64,000 nt of DNA from Aquarana catesbeiana. Its lineage: Eukaryota > Chordata > Amphibia > Anura > Ranidae. Shown piece after piece: positions 11,913 through 22,831 of this stretch (the stretch's first letter is position 1; each line of letters begins with the position of its first letter). The stretch lies in NCBI RefSeq assembly GCF_042186555.1, contig NC_133326.1:589448574-589512573 (forward strand). Reading direction: 5' to 3'. Made by a program: the position numbers and the translations under genes. Under the pieces are notes generated by a model that did no database searches, had not been told where the DNA came from, and saw nothing but the letters and a program-made list of their open reading frames with translations.

Positions 11913-12125
11913 ACTACTGCCTTGACCTTTGTCAAAGACATCGTTAAAATTGTGGTACTCCTCCGGCAGGGAGGAGAGTGAAGAGGTGCACAGGACCTTG
12001 GCTACCTTCTGGAAGCATGTCTTACTGCATTGTGGTGACCAGGAGAGAACCTTTGCCTCTGTAACTAAGGATAACCAATAACTAGCGGAAACTTAGGTGA
12101 GGAAATAACTTTGAATTGGATTATC

Positions 12126-13369
12126 TCATGGTGAAGAGCCCCCGGCCATGGACAAAGGAACAGTCTCATGAGTCACATGGGCAGGCTGTAGAGGTCTCCC
12201 ATAAAGAGCCTCAATGGCAAGTGGAGTGTCATGCAGCTGCAGTTGAATCAGGTGCTTCGATACAAAGGCAGCATCAATGAACAGGCCTGCAGCCCCAGAG
12301 TCAATTAGAGCCTGTATCTTGATGGACGACTCAGCCCAAGAAAGGGTAATCGAAACCAGGGGCTTATCCTTCAGGATAACTGGGGACAAAACAATGCCAC
12401 CTAAGGTCTGTCTGTGACAGGACCTCAAGGTTCGGGCGTTCCCTGGACAGGTAGGACAAGACTTCAGAAAGTGACCTGCCTGGCCACAATAAAGGCACAA
12501 TCTCTCCCTCCTCCTATGGGTTCTCTCATCCGCAGAGAGACGCGTGAAGCCCAAGTGCATGGGTTCATCTTCACTGACTGACTTGGTACCAGGAGGCATG
12601 GGAGGTGAGGGAGGCAAGGGTAGGACTGCAAAGCTCGGAGACAAATGTACAGGAGGCTTCTGCAAGCGCTCCTTAAAAGAGTCTTTCTCTGAGTCTGGAG
12701 TCAATGAGGATGGCAAACGTGATCAACTTCTCCAGCTCAGTGGGTATATCTCGGGCTGCTACCTCATCCTTGATGGTATCAGAGACCATGATAAAAAGCA
12801 GCCACGACGGCCTCTGCTGCCAGAGTACTGAATTCAATGGCATAATCGACAACAGTTCACGTACTCTGTTTGATGGACATGAGGCACTTGGCAGCAGAAG
12901 CGGAGCGTCAAATACCCTTTTAAAAGAAGCCACAAACTCAGGGTAACTCAAGACAACAGGTTTTTGCATCTTCATCTTTACCCAGGGCAAGGCTCTCTTA
13001 GAAAGCAAAGATATTACGAAACCTACTTTACTTCTGTCCGTGGGAAATGCGTGGGGCAGAATCTCAAAGTATATCTCAACCTGGATGAGAAACCCTCTGC
13101 ATTGGACTGGATCACCCCCAATCGCTGGGGAAGTGGAGCGGAAGCAGACATACCTCTTATAGAGGTAATACTCAAGGCGGGTGCCTACACGGAGACTGGA
13201 GCAGCAGCAGGAATGACATGCAACACCGGAGCAGCCACAGTGGGAGATTCCAGGTGAGCCGTGGGAGCGTTTGTAACTCCGTAGCAAACTGATCCATGCA
13301 GTGATCCTGCTCATCCAATCTGGAAAAAATATTACCAACAAGTGGATTGACTGCATCTTCTGAATTCAT
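12126..13369 (-). pseudogene. Gypsy-1 gag and protease
   Basis: Gag forms the particle that packages the element RNA, and the protease matures it. The start is the ATG at 13369 (MNSEDAVNPLVG), 13 nt after the 5' LTR end. The frame shifts several times before the capsid-like part at about 12700-13200. Near 12500 there is a zinc knuckle CLYCGQAGHFLKSC, matching CX2CX4HX4C and so able to bind RNA. The protease active site follows as ALIDSGAAGLFID near 12300. Coding stops before the reverse transcriptase block, and the junction at 11913-12125 is degraded. Confidence 0.88.
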
Positions 13370-13370
13370 G

Positions 13371-13380
13371 GCCTTCGCCT
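13371..13380 (-). promoter_or_regulatory. Self-primer binding site of Gypsy-1
   Basis: On the minus strand this reads AGGCGAAGGC, two bases after the 5' LTR. It does not begin with TGG as a tRNA primer site usually does. It is perfectly complementary to ten bases inside the LTR (8955-8964) at the predicted RNA start. That is the layout of self-primed Tf1/sushi-type elements. Confidence 0.75.
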
Positions 13381-13382
13381 AC

Positions 13383-13481
13383 TGTCAGAAACCATGAATC
13401 AGACCGAGACAGAAGTACAGTTAGATCACACTTGTTTAAAAATAAAAGTAAATAGAACAAACGTAGTCAAAACATAGCCAA
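13383..13481 (-). repeat. Truncated 5' LTR of Gypsy-1
   Basis: This is ninety-nine bases matching the plus-strand left end of the other LTRs, starting TGTCAG. The similarity stops near CATAGCCA, and LINE sequence follows. The truncation removes the promoter and any target duplication on this side. Confidence 0.9.
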
Positions 13482-13522
13482 TGTCTACAGGCAGGTGAAA
13501 AAAACATCAAACGCCTGTAGAA

Positions 13523-14480
13523 TCAATGTTTTTTTTTTTTTTGCCGGTGTGCATGGAACCTTTTGGTTTCAAAAGGAAGTATGCCTGAATCATGTAAAAA
13601 GTGGGCGATCAAATATATGTCACACCTAAGCCACTCATGGAAAGCAGACGGAAAGACAGGATTCCCCAGTATAGAGGGCAGGGGGGAATGGGGAGAGATC
13701 AGTTTGCGTTTAACTCTTAAGTCATCCCATACTTTTAAGGAGTGCCTGGTAATTGGGCAAGATTGTGGTCCCTTTTCTCTGCAGGTCAACCAGAGAAGAT
13801 TATTTATTGAGACAGGAGCTCAAAGACCTTCCAAACCAAAGTTGACCCAGAGAATACTATAGGGAGGTATCATCCAGGTACTACATTGGCTGAACTGTGT
13901 TTTCATATAATATTGTCATAAATGTAGGAAGTTCAAGCCTCCACCTAATCCAGATTTTTGTAACGAGGACTACTCTAGATCCACTATTATATGTTTTGCC
14001 TAGAGATAATATGTTATTGCTCTTTTTCTTCCACAGCGAAGATGCAGTCAATCATTCAGAATGAACCCTCTTAGATTCCAGTGCCATAATTAGGGCCAAA
14101 TAGATATAGTCCTGAAGTCCAGGCTCTCAAGTGGGTGACCTTCTCATTGCTCTTTATTCATACAGATGCAGGGCCTTTCAGACAATGTCGCACTTGCTAT
14201 CCTAGGATCTGTGAAAGGTACGTTAAAATATTTATTTGTTTTTTATAATAGTGCCACAGAGTTAAAATATTCATATTAAAGATCTCGAGCAGGTGGAAGT
14301 TTGAACTTTCCACATTTATGGCATTATTATCGGGCAGCATAGTTCAGTCAACATACTTCTTAGGATGTACCTTTCTATAGTGTTCCCTGGGTCCATTTGA
14401 AATATCAGACCTTCTACCTTGTGCCTATGTAGTTCCTGATCTGGGAGTTTTTCTTCCATTCAATTATTTAACATTTGATG
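13523..14480 (-). pseudogene. L1-like ORF2 fragment (C-terminal half)
   Basis: The minus-strand frame contains ITRHSLKVWDDLR and SPLPSILGNPVF. This matches the conserved segment after the reverse transcriptase in vertebrate L1 ORF2. Further upstream (13800-14480) the similarity to ORF2 persists only as scattered words and many stops. It is probably the same LINE as 8107-8720. The intact protein would supply endonuclease and reverse transcriptase; this piece holds neither active site. Confidence 0.6.
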
Positions 14481-14516
14481 TGAGTAGGATATTACACTTT
14501 TCCCTCCAGTGTTAAT

Positions 14517-14667
14517 TTTGTCGCCGAAAATATTTTCAACACTTAAATTAACACTATTTTAGTTTACTAAAATGCAACTAAAACTGAAACAATTCAGATG
14601 ACTAAAATGGAATTTTAGTCAACAGACTGACTAAAACCAAATTGAAATTTGACATCAAAATTAGCAC
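14517..14667. repeat. TTTTAGTC/GACTAAAA simple-motif repeat, left part
   Basis: This sequence is built of GACTAAAA and TTTTAGTC words in both orientations. A second part of the same type lies at about 16570-16757, on the far side of the Tc1-B element and its TA repeats. The two were probably one repeat split by that insertion and by TA expansion. Confidence 0.6.
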
Positions 14668-14772
14668 TGCACTAACACATAAGAATAAGTAGGGGGAATC
14701 TACTAAGCTGCTGAAAGAAAAAAAAATCTCTTAATATTTAATGCAGGTAATATGTGCTAAATAGAGTTTACA

Positions 14773-14778
<6 letters not shown>

Positions 14779-14825
<47 letters not shown>
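14779..14825. repeat. (TA)n microsatellite
   Basis: A TA run immediately left of Tc1-B. A matching run lies on its right side. Confidence 0.9.
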
Positions 14826-14829
<4 letters not shown>

Positions 14830-16263
14830 GGGACGGAATGTATTCAGACCCCCTTAAATTTTTTCACTCTGTGTTATATTGCAGCCATTTGCTAAAATCA
14901 TTTAAGTTAATTTTTTTTCCTCATTAATGTACACACAGCACCCCATAATGTCAGAAAAACACAGGATTGTTGACATTTTTGCAGATTTATTAAAAAAGAA
15001 AAACTGAAATATCACATGGTTCTAAGTATTTAGACCCTTTGCTGTGACACTCATATATTTAACTCAGGTGCTGTCCATTTCTTCTGATCATCCTTGAGAT
15101 GGTTCTACACCTTCATTTGAGTCCAGCTGTGTTTGATTATACTGATTGGACTTGATTAGGAAGGACACACACTTGTCTATATAAGACCTTACAGCTCACA
15201 GTGCATGTCAGAGCAAATGAGAATCATGAGGTCAAAGGAACTGCTTGAAGAGCTCAGAGACAGAATTGTGGCCAGGCACAGATCTGGCCAAGGTTACAAA
15301 AAATTCTGCTGCACTTAAGGTTCCTAAGAGCACAGTGGCCTCCATAATCCTTAAATGGAAGACGTTTGGGACAACCAGAGTCCCAAGGGGAGAAGAGCCT
15401 TGGTGAGAGAGGTAAAGAAGAACCCAAAGATCACCGTGGCTGAGCTCCAGAGATGCAGTCGGGGAGATGAGAGAAAGTTGTAGAAAGTCAACCATCACTG
15501 CAGCCCTCCACCAGTCGGGGCTTTATGGCAGAGTGGCCCGACGGAAGCCTCTCCTCAGTGCAAGACACATGAAAGCCCGCATGGAGTTTGCTAAAAAACA
15601 CCTGGAGGACTCAAAGATGGTTTTTCAGCTGCAGGGACAGGACGACTGGTTGCAATCGAGGGAAAGATGAATGCGGCCAAGTACAGGGATATCCTGCACG
15701 AAAACCTTCTCCAGAGTGTTCAGGACCTCAGACTGGGCCGAAAGTTTACCTTCTAACAAGACAATGACCCCAATCACACAGCTAAAATAACGAAGGAGTG
15801 GCTTCACAACAACTCCGTGACTGTTCTTGAATGGCCCAGCCAGAGCCCTGACTTAAACCCAATTGAGCATCTCTGGAGAGACCTAAAATGTCCACCAACG
15901 TTTACCATCCAACCTGACAGAACTGGAGAGGATCTGCAAGGAGGAATGGCAGAGGATCCCCAAATCCTGCTGTGAAAAACTTGTTGCATCTTTCCCAAAA
16001 AGACTCATGGCTGTATTAGATCAAAAGGGTGCTTCTACTAAATACTGAGCAAAGGGTCTGAATACTTAGGACCATGTGATATTTCAGTTTTTCTTTTTTA
16101 ATAAATCTGCAAAAATGTCAACAATTCTGTGTTTTTCTGTCAATATGGGGTGCTGTGTGTACATTAATGAAGAAAAAAAAATGAACTTAAATGATTTTAG
16201 CAAATGGCTGCAATATAACAAAGAGTGAAAAATTGAAGGGGGTCTGAATACTTTCCGTCCCCA

Positions 16264-16266
<3 letters not shown>
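14826..16266 (+). mobile_element. Tc1-B: second Tc1-like family, complete ends, dead transposase
   Basis: The inverted ends read AGTGGGGACGGAATGTATTC on the left and the inverse of CAGTGGGGACGGAAAGTATT on the right. Inner copies of the AGTATTTAGACCCTTTG type lie at about 15025 and 16050, giving an IR/DR layout. The element sits inside a long TA repeat, as expected for TA targeting. It is not the same family as Tc1-A: the ends differ completely. Confidence 0.9.
15226..16048 (+). pseudogene. Tc1-like transposase pseudogene of Tc1-B
   Basis: This is the cut-and-paste transposase. The start at 15226 reads MRSKELLEELRD, the beginning of the DNA-binding domain, and the frame ends with KGASTKY and a stop at 16046. 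The second and third catalytic residues are visible as QDNDPNHTAK and SPDLNPIEHLW with 34 residues between them (DD34E). Several frameshifts occur between 15280 and 15900, and a TAA stands just before QDNDPN. The first catalytic aspartate region is too damaged to assign. Confidence 0.85.

Positions 16267-16322
<56 letters not shown>
16267..16322. repeat. (TA)n microsatellite
   Basis: A TA run immediately right of Tc1-B. Confidence 0.9.
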
Positions 16323-16327
<5 letters not shown>

Positions 16328-16971
16328 GTTGTACTTCTGTTTGTCAAAAAGCAATATATTTTTTTTTAAAGCAATATTTTTATTTGCCAATAAAACTTGT
16401 TTTTATTTATAAAGATGTTATTAATTACAATGGCTAAATCTGTGTTTGCAGTGCATGTTCAAACCTTAATGCCATAAATAATGTTATTAGATTTTTATTC
16501 CAGGAGTAAATAATGGAGTTTGGCAATTCTACAGAAATGCTTATTAAAATAATGCATTATAATTTAACTAAACCCATTCGATTTTAGTCGACTAAAATGT
16601 ACTGGAGATTTTCGTCAACTAACACAATTTAGATGACTAAAATACCACTAAAACTAAAATGGTATTTTAGTCAAAAGACTAAAATATGACTAAAACTAAA
16701 ATGACATTTTAGTCAAAAGGCTATGACTAAAACTAAATTGAAATTTGACATAAAAATGTCTCTGTGGCAGCAGTATAAGGTGAAATATAATCTCATAGGA
16801 ATGCATTTACTATTACAACCCTTCTACCCTTCTTCAGTAACCCAGAGATCCAAATTCAACATACTAATGGTGGTGCCTCCAATGCCTTTGAGGGGCACCC
16901 AGGAAGGAACTATTTAGATATAGTCAATTGAGACACTTTATATCTCCCCATTCTTTTAACCCGTCTCTACA

Positions 16972-17270
16972 CAGTGGCTAAGTGGTTAGCAATTCCCCCT
17001 GGCAGCACTAAGGTTGTCGGTTCAATTGTCTACCATGGCACTACCTGCCTGGAGTTTGCATGTTCTCCCTGTGTCTGCGTGGGTTTCTTCCGGGTACTCT
17101 GGTTTCCTCCCACATTCCAAAAACAAGCTGGTAGGTTAATTGGCTCCTTTCTAAATTGGACTGAGCATGTGTATGTATGAATGTGAGTTAGGGACCTTAG
17201 GATGCAAGTTCCTTTAGGGCAGGGACTGATGTAAATGTATAATATATGTAGTGCTGTATAAATTGTAGAC
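16972..17270 (+). mobile_element. tRNA-derived SINE with a conserved central domain
   Basis: The 5' part contains an RNA polymerase III A box (GTGGCTAAGTGGTTAGC) and a weak B box (GGTTCAATTGTC). A block CATGTTCTCCCTGTGTCTGC...CCTCCCACATTCC follows, of the type shared by vertebrate V-SINE-like families. The 3' part ends with words such as GTGCTGTATAAATTGTAG. SINEs make no protein and are mobilised by LINE enzymes. It is not a functional tRNA gene because no cloverleaf can be completed. Confidence 0.7.
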
Positions 17271-17334
17271 ACTATATTAGTACCTGTAATAACAATACTT
17301 CCTTAATGTTATCTGAATTTGTATCTTATAGTAT

Positions 17335-17560
17335 CCCACAAGCATAAGGATTGATCACACTCCTTTATATGCAAAAACCTTTCAAGCCCTGGCCTTCCTA
17401 ATTATATTAATAGATGGGAAGAAGAGCTTGGTACCCTCAATTCAGGGGTGACTTTGAGCATAATTTTCATAATAAACTCAGGTATTTGTCAAAACAAGAA
17501 CATCAAGGAAGGAGCCTATGGGATCATAAGGTGGAACTAAACCATCCTATTCTTTACACC
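17335..17560 (+). pseudogene. Possible L1 ORF2 fragment
   Basis: Around 17400-17440 the plus strand can be read as RWEEELGT, a phrase like the L1 ORF2 segment after the reverse transcriptase. Stops and shifts are frequent and no active-site motif is present. It may instead be unrelated sequence. Confidence 0.3.
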
Positions 17561-17562
17561 AG

Positions 17563-17790
17563 TGGCGTAACTAAAACCTTCAGGGCCCTGATGCAAGAAA
17601 TCATGAAGGGCTCCCCTGACCCCCGGACAGCACTTTTCCTAGGGGGATGTCTGATAAGAGGAGGAGCCGCGAGAGCCGCCGAGGGACCCCAGAAGTCGGT
17701 GTTCGGGGCCACTCCACTAACTGCACAATGAAGGTATTTAAAAAAAAAAACCTTTACAATCACTTTAAGGGGTTAAAACAGGTGGCCTCT
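17563..17790. other. Truncated hAT-like end joined to a TTAA MITE end
   Basis: CAGTGGCGTAACTA near 17563 is the style of a hAT terminus, but no matching right end is found. The segment closes with TTTACAATCACTTTAA near 17768, the inverted end of the TTAAAGTG MITE family. This looks like two broken elements side by side. Confidence 0.35.
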
Positions 17791-17966
17791 TTACCGGCTG
17801 TCAAATGCCTCTGAAAAGTGATCTGAGCATGGATCGCTTTTCAGAGGAACAGCATTTTGTTGCTGGTACTTTGAACGAGCAAGAAAAAAAAATCAGTCCT
17901 GATTGTACACATATAGGGTGTCAGGATTAAACGTGCATACATAAAATGTGCATACATACATCTAAA

Positions 17967-18886
17967 CAGTGGCGGCTGGTGCTCAAAATTTTTTGGGGGG
18001 GCGCAAACATTTTTTGAAAAAAAATCATCAAATGCAGCCACTGTGCCTATCAAACGCTGCCACTGTGCCCATCATTCGCTGCCACTGTGCCCATCAAACA
18101 CTGCCACTGTGCCATCAAACGCTGCCACTGTGCCACTTAAATGCTGCCAGTGTGCCATCAAACACAGCCACTGTGCCATCAATTGCTGCCACTGTGCCCA
18201 TCAAACGCTGCCACTGTGCCACTTAAATACTGCCAGGGTGCCATCAAACGCAGCTACTGTGCCCATCAAATGCTGCCACTGTGCCACTTAAATGCTGCCA
18301 GTGTGCCATCAAACGCAGCCACTGTGCCATCAATTGCAGCCACTGTGCCAAACGCTGCCACTATGCCCATCAGATGCAGCCACTGTGCCCATCAAACGCA
18401 GCCAGTGTGCCCATTAAATGCTGCCACTGTGCCATCAAACGCTGCCACTGTGCCCATTAAATGCTGCCATACACACACATATACTGTATATACACACACA
18501 AACACATATACATATATAAATACACACACATAAACACATGCAAACACATACACATACATGAACACACATATAAACACACATATAAGAACACACACATACA
18601 CACATACAGAAAGCCTTTTCAAAAACGGCAGTGCTTTACCTTACCTCTTCCTGCCAGGTACTGCACTGTAGGGGGGGACAAAGAGCACAGCACACACTGT
18701 GCTTTCACTTTAGATCAGTGTGACAAGCTCCCCGCACAGTGCCAATTACAGTTCGGCTGATGATCGGGGAGATCGATCTCAGCCGCTCTTCCTATCAAGA
18801 TAAACAGGGGGGGCCCTCAAGGGCCCCCTGCAGCATGGGGCCCAGTCACCATGGCGACCTCAGCGACCCCTATACTTCCGCCACTG
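17967..18886. mobile_element. MITE-3: hAT-like element carrying a minisatellite
   Basis: The left end is CAGTGGCGGCTGGTG; the right end CGCCACTG with TTCC before it is the inverted counterpart (CAGTGGCGGAAG). The 8-bp flanks do not match, so the TSD is eroded or the boundary is off. The interior holds a minisatellite (18030-18470), a CA-rich run (18470-18612) and a C-rich tail, and no protein. Confidence 0.6.
18030..18470. repeat. Minisatellite, units of about 20-24 bp
   Basis: The unit is of the type AACGCTGCCACTGTGCCCATC, repeated about 20 times with small length changes (CATCAA versus ACTTAA spacers). Because many units are multiples of 3 or drift between frames, several spurious repetitive ORFs appear. 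I regard none as coding. Confidence 0.9.
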
Positions 18887-19330
18887 CTTTACATCCTATT
18901 TACACTGAATGAGGCTTTGAAATTGCGCTACTTCAGCGTGATTTGAAAGCTGCTGATTAGGGTGATTTCATGTACAGCTTGCCGACATGTGTGTGACTTG
19001 CCAAAAATAGTGCAGGAACCTTTTCAAATTGGTGAATGTCAGAGTCACACCGATTTGAACGTTCCTCTATTGAAAGACAGCTCACATGGATTCACACCTC
19101 ACTCACCAGATGGAGTCGTCCCCTTGAGTCAAAAAGGTGTGCAAAAGACCAGGGATATATGTCTGTCAGTTTCTCCACAAATCTTCCTAAAATTCTATTA
19201 AGTATACAGCTTCACCCCATACATTGCATCTTAAAGCAGTTATTATCCACATAGATAATACAAAATAGAGGAGCAACTCATAGTGAAAGTATGTTTAAGA
19301 AAAAAACTAACGACAAGTGCTACACTTAAA

Positions 19331-20084
19331 TTAACCGCTTACTAGGCACTTTCACCCCCTTCCTGCCCAGGCCAATTTTCAGCTTTCAGCACTGTCACAA
19401 TTTGAAAGACAATTGTGCGGTCATGCAACACTGTACCTAAATGAAATTTTTATGAGACAGAAAGAGCTTTCTTTTGGTGGTATTTAATCACCACTGGGTT
19501 TTTATTTTTTGCTAAACAAATGAAAAAAAAGCTGAAAGTATTGAAAATAAAACATTTTTGTAATACAATTTTGCAAATAAGTAATTTTTCTTCTTCACTA
19601 AGAGGGTACACTGATGGGCATTGATGAGGCTGCACTGATGGGTACATGAGGCTGCACTGATGGGCTCTAATGTGGTAGCACTGATGGGCACTAATAAGCT
19701 GTACTGATGGGCACTGATGAGGAGGCACTGATGAGGCTGCACTGATAAGTGGCACTGATGGGGCTGCACTGATCATCAGGGCACTGATGATCAGTGCCCT
19801 GATTATCAGTGTAAGGAATATACTAACTGTGCCCTTTCAGCCTTCACCAGCTACTGTTGAGGAAAGGACTACTGATAATCGGCAAGTCTGTTTACATGTG
19901 ACCAGCTGTGATTAACCACAGCTGATCTCATGGTAAAGGGCCGTTGAGATTGGCCCTTAACCGCACTATGATACACTCTCCAGGGAGGCGCGGTTCTAGG
20001 AGGACATCCATGGACATCCTTTCAGAATTAGAGAGCCGCACTGTAGTCGTCTTTCGGCTATAGTGCAGACGTAAAGGGGTAAAA
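19331..20084. mobile_element. MITE-4: TTAA-type repeat with an internal minisatellite
   Basis: The left boundary is TTAACCGCTTACTAGGCAC; the right boundary near GTAAAGGGGTAAA is a decayed counterpart. Between about 19605 and 19770 lies a tandem run of GATGGGCACT, GATGAGGCTGCACT units. It is followed by a near-palindrome at 19768-19812 (GGGCACTGATGATCAGTGCCC at its heart). No coding capacity. Confidence 0.5.
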
Positions 20085-20380
20085 GAAACTGTCACAAGCC
20101 TATAATAAACTCAGAATTCACCCACATCCAGGATAACCACCACACACCCTTCATGTTCCGCATGTGACATCAACTGGAAGTACCGCCCAATATGTTTTGT
20201 CATTAAAAATTTACATCCCCAGGAGCTAGTCCTAAGGAAGTGCATGGCGGCCATGAGAGAGCTGCCTATACTGTTGAAAGGGACCTTGCAGTAAATGTAG
20301 AAATCTGGCACAAATACATTTTTAAAATGTTACAATAAACAGCAAAAGTATAATTTTTCAAAAAATGTTTTATTGTATTA

Positions 20381-20823
20381 TTAAAGTGTAGGTCCAGCAA
20401 ACACGTTTTTTCTTTCTTTTTTTTAGTTTTGGACAGGGTTGGGAAGGGTTAGAACCCCTTTTGCGTTTTTACAACTGTCTGAAGCTCTATTAAAGAAATT
20501 TCCTATCACTTATCGAGGTTGATTTACTAAAAGAATATAGACTGTTTACCTAGCAAACTGAATATTCACTTTGGAATTTGAGGTGAATCTGTGTTGACTT
20601 AAACCTGCCAATCATGTGCAAACAAGAATCCTTTTTTTATTTATCATTTTCCTTGCCCATGATTGGGTATTTTTTGCAAAGTGAAATTTCAGTATATTCA
20701 CTAAGTAAAAATTTCCTTACAAAGTGAACATTCACTTTACGGAAAATTAACTTTGCAAGGGAAACATGCTACTTTTCCCACTCTATCGAAAAAAAAAAAA
20801 GTTTTGGCTGAACAAACACTTTA
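20381..20823. mobile_element. MITE-5: TTAAAGTG-type miniature element
   Basis: The left end TTAAAGTGTAGGTCCAGCAAAC and the right end GGCTGAACAAACACTTTA are loosely inverted copies, similar to the ends of MITE-1. The interior is A/T-rich with no ORF. Confidence 0.45.
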
Positions 20824-21187
20824 GAAATCCTTTGTTGAGCTCCCTTTCAGTGAGTTAGGATGTGATAATGTGATCAGTCTGCTGCAGGTGAAAAGTTTTT
20901 CTCAGTCTCCTTTCTCTCAGTTATCACTGAGATTGCAATATTATAATGTCCACAGGGTTCTGTTTGCAATATAACTGCTTCTCTCTCCATAGTCCATGGA
21001 AAGGCAAAAGCAGCTTGAAGCTGGTCAAATGCATGTTAGAAGGAGGTCAACTGCAAGTCAAATGAACCTGTCAATGACGTCAGTGAATTCTGAGTGATCT
21101 CAGAAGCTTCTCAAATGAATGTCATACATAATCTCATTCACACATTTTAAATCTCATAGACACTGCAATATTTTCATTACTGTGCAT
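20824..21187. other. No recognisable feature
   Basis: I see no ORF, no element end and no tandem structure here. Confidence 0.35.
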
Positions 21188-22380
21188 TTTAACCCTTTCA
21201 TGACTAAGCCTATTTTTGAAATTTGGTGTTTACAAGTTAAAATCCGTATTTTTTGCTAGAAAATTACTTAGAGTTCCCAAACATTATATATATATTTTTT
21301 AGCAGAGAATCTAGAGAATAAAATGGAGATTGTTGCAATAGTTTCTATCACACGGTATTTGTGCAGCGGTGTTTTAAACACAAATTTTTGGAAAAGGGAC
21401 ACTTTCATGAATTTAAAAAAATCCAAACAGTAAAGTTACCCCAATTTTTTTGTATAATGTGAAAGATGATGTTACGCCGAGTAAATAGATACCAAACATG
21501 TCACCCTTTATAATTGCATGCACTCATGGAATGGCGGTACCTATGAATTTCCATAGTCGACGGTTTGAATTTTTTTACGGTTACCAGGTTTGAGTTACAG
21601 AGGAGGTCTAGGGCTAGAATTATTGCTCTCGCTCTGACGATCGTGGCGATACCTCACATGTGTGATTTGAACACCGTTTACATATGCGGGCGCGACTTCC
21701 GTATGCGCTTTCTTTGCTGCGCGAGCTCGCGGGGATGGGGGCACTTAAAAAAAAAAATTTTTATTTATTTTATTTATTTTTATACTTTATAAATTGTGTT
21801 TAAAAATTTTTTTTTTTTTAACTTTTATTGCTGTCACAAGGAATGTAAACATCCCTTGTGACAGTAATAGGTGGTGACAGGTACTCTTTATGGAGGGATC
21901 GGGGGTCTAAAAGACCCCCGATCCCTCCTTTGCACTTCAAAGTATTCAGATCGCCAAAAATGGCGATTCTGAATACTGTGTATTTTTTTAAAACCAGCAC
22001 CATTGGCAGCCGAGTAAACGGGAAGTGATGTCATGACGTCACTTCCGCGTTTACAATGAGAAGGCTGGAACGAAGCCGCCCACAGCTTAGTTCCAGCCCG
22101 CCCCCAGCCGCCGAAGGCAGCCGATTGGACACCGATCGCACGGGAGGCCCGGTAAGAGTGGCGGGAGGCGGCGGGAGGGGGGGATGTCCCCTCCTGCTCC
22201 TCCGGTATAACAGCCGAGCGGCTTTTAGCCGCATCGGTTGTTATACTCGGGTAGCCGATCGCCCGCTGTAAACAACGGTACCGGGATGATGCCGGCAGCT
22301 GCCGGCATCATCCCGGTATAACCCCGGAAAGCCGAGTACGCATATCTGCGTACAGTCGGCGGGAAGGGGATATACTAACT
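21188..22380. mobile_element. Palindrome-rich repeat beginning TTTTAACCCTTTCATGAC
   Basis: The left boundary carries TTTTAACCCTTTCATGAC, a TTAA-like edge; the right edge near GGCGGGAAGGGG is less certain. The distal half is packed with perfect hairpins: 21833-21862 (TGTCACAAGG type), 21892-21928 (17-bp arms) and a 40-bp perfect palindrome at 22279-22318. Composition changes from A/T-rich on the left to strongly GC-rich on the right. There is no transposase; it is a non-autonomous DNA element by appearance. Confidence 0.5.
22279..22318. repeat. 40-bp perfect palindrome
   Basis: The left half is TACCGGGATGATGCCGGCAG and the right half is its exact reverse complement with no spacer. It extrudes as a cruciform in principle. 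It lies near the right edge of the repeat above. Confidence 0.95.
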
Positions 22381-22831
22381 TATCAAATAAATGATTTTAA
22401 TTTTGAATCCACTGAAGGTTTTATTGGACAGATCTGCTGATTTCACTGCATGTGTCCCATAGTATTGATTTGTGTGGTATTTGAAATGTAAGGTAATTTC
22501 TCAAATGGGATTTCGCTCCTAAAAATATCACTGTCTGGCTGACATTAATACCTAGAGATGTCTACTCAGGAGAGCAGGAAAAACAACTGCTTGAGTGATC
22601 AAACAGCTCCCAACTGTACCTCACTGAACCAATTACTTCTGTTCCTCTCCCATCCTTAGTGGTCCCTGTTTTTGGTCTGATGTATGTATATACCTCTATA
22701 AAAATTATTTCTCAACAAAAGTGTTATACTGTATCAAACCTTTAAATAATTTGATGTTTTGAGAAATCAGTGTAAGTAAAAAGTAGTGGTTGTACAAAAA
22801 AAAAAAAAGAAATTGTGGGTTTAACCAATAC

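Larger units (their letters stand above)
8721..13481 (-). mobile_element. Gypsy-1: chromodomain Ty3/Gypsy LTR retrotransposon, 5' LTR truncated
   Basis: The order on the minus strand is partial 5' LTR (13481-13383), primer-binding site, gag with a CCHC knuckle, protease, reverse transcriptase, RNase H, integrase, chromodomain, polypurine tract (GAGAAGGGGGTAC just before 9115) and a complete 3' LTR (9115-8721). This order, with integrase after RNase H and a terminal chromodomain, defines the Ty3/Gypsy chromovirus group. All frames carry shifts or stops. Loss of the upstream three quarters of the 5' LTR removes the promoter, so this copy cannot transcribe itself. Confidence 0.93.

Noticed and set aside
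16975..17045. tRNA gene
   Set aside because: A- and B-box-like words exist but the arms of a cloverleaf do not pair and the sequence continues into a SINE central domain.
18030..18470. Regular short units that might suggest a CRISPR array
   Set aside because: Units are directly adjacent with no unique spacers, lengths drift, and the surroundings are vertebrate transposons. It is a minisatellite.
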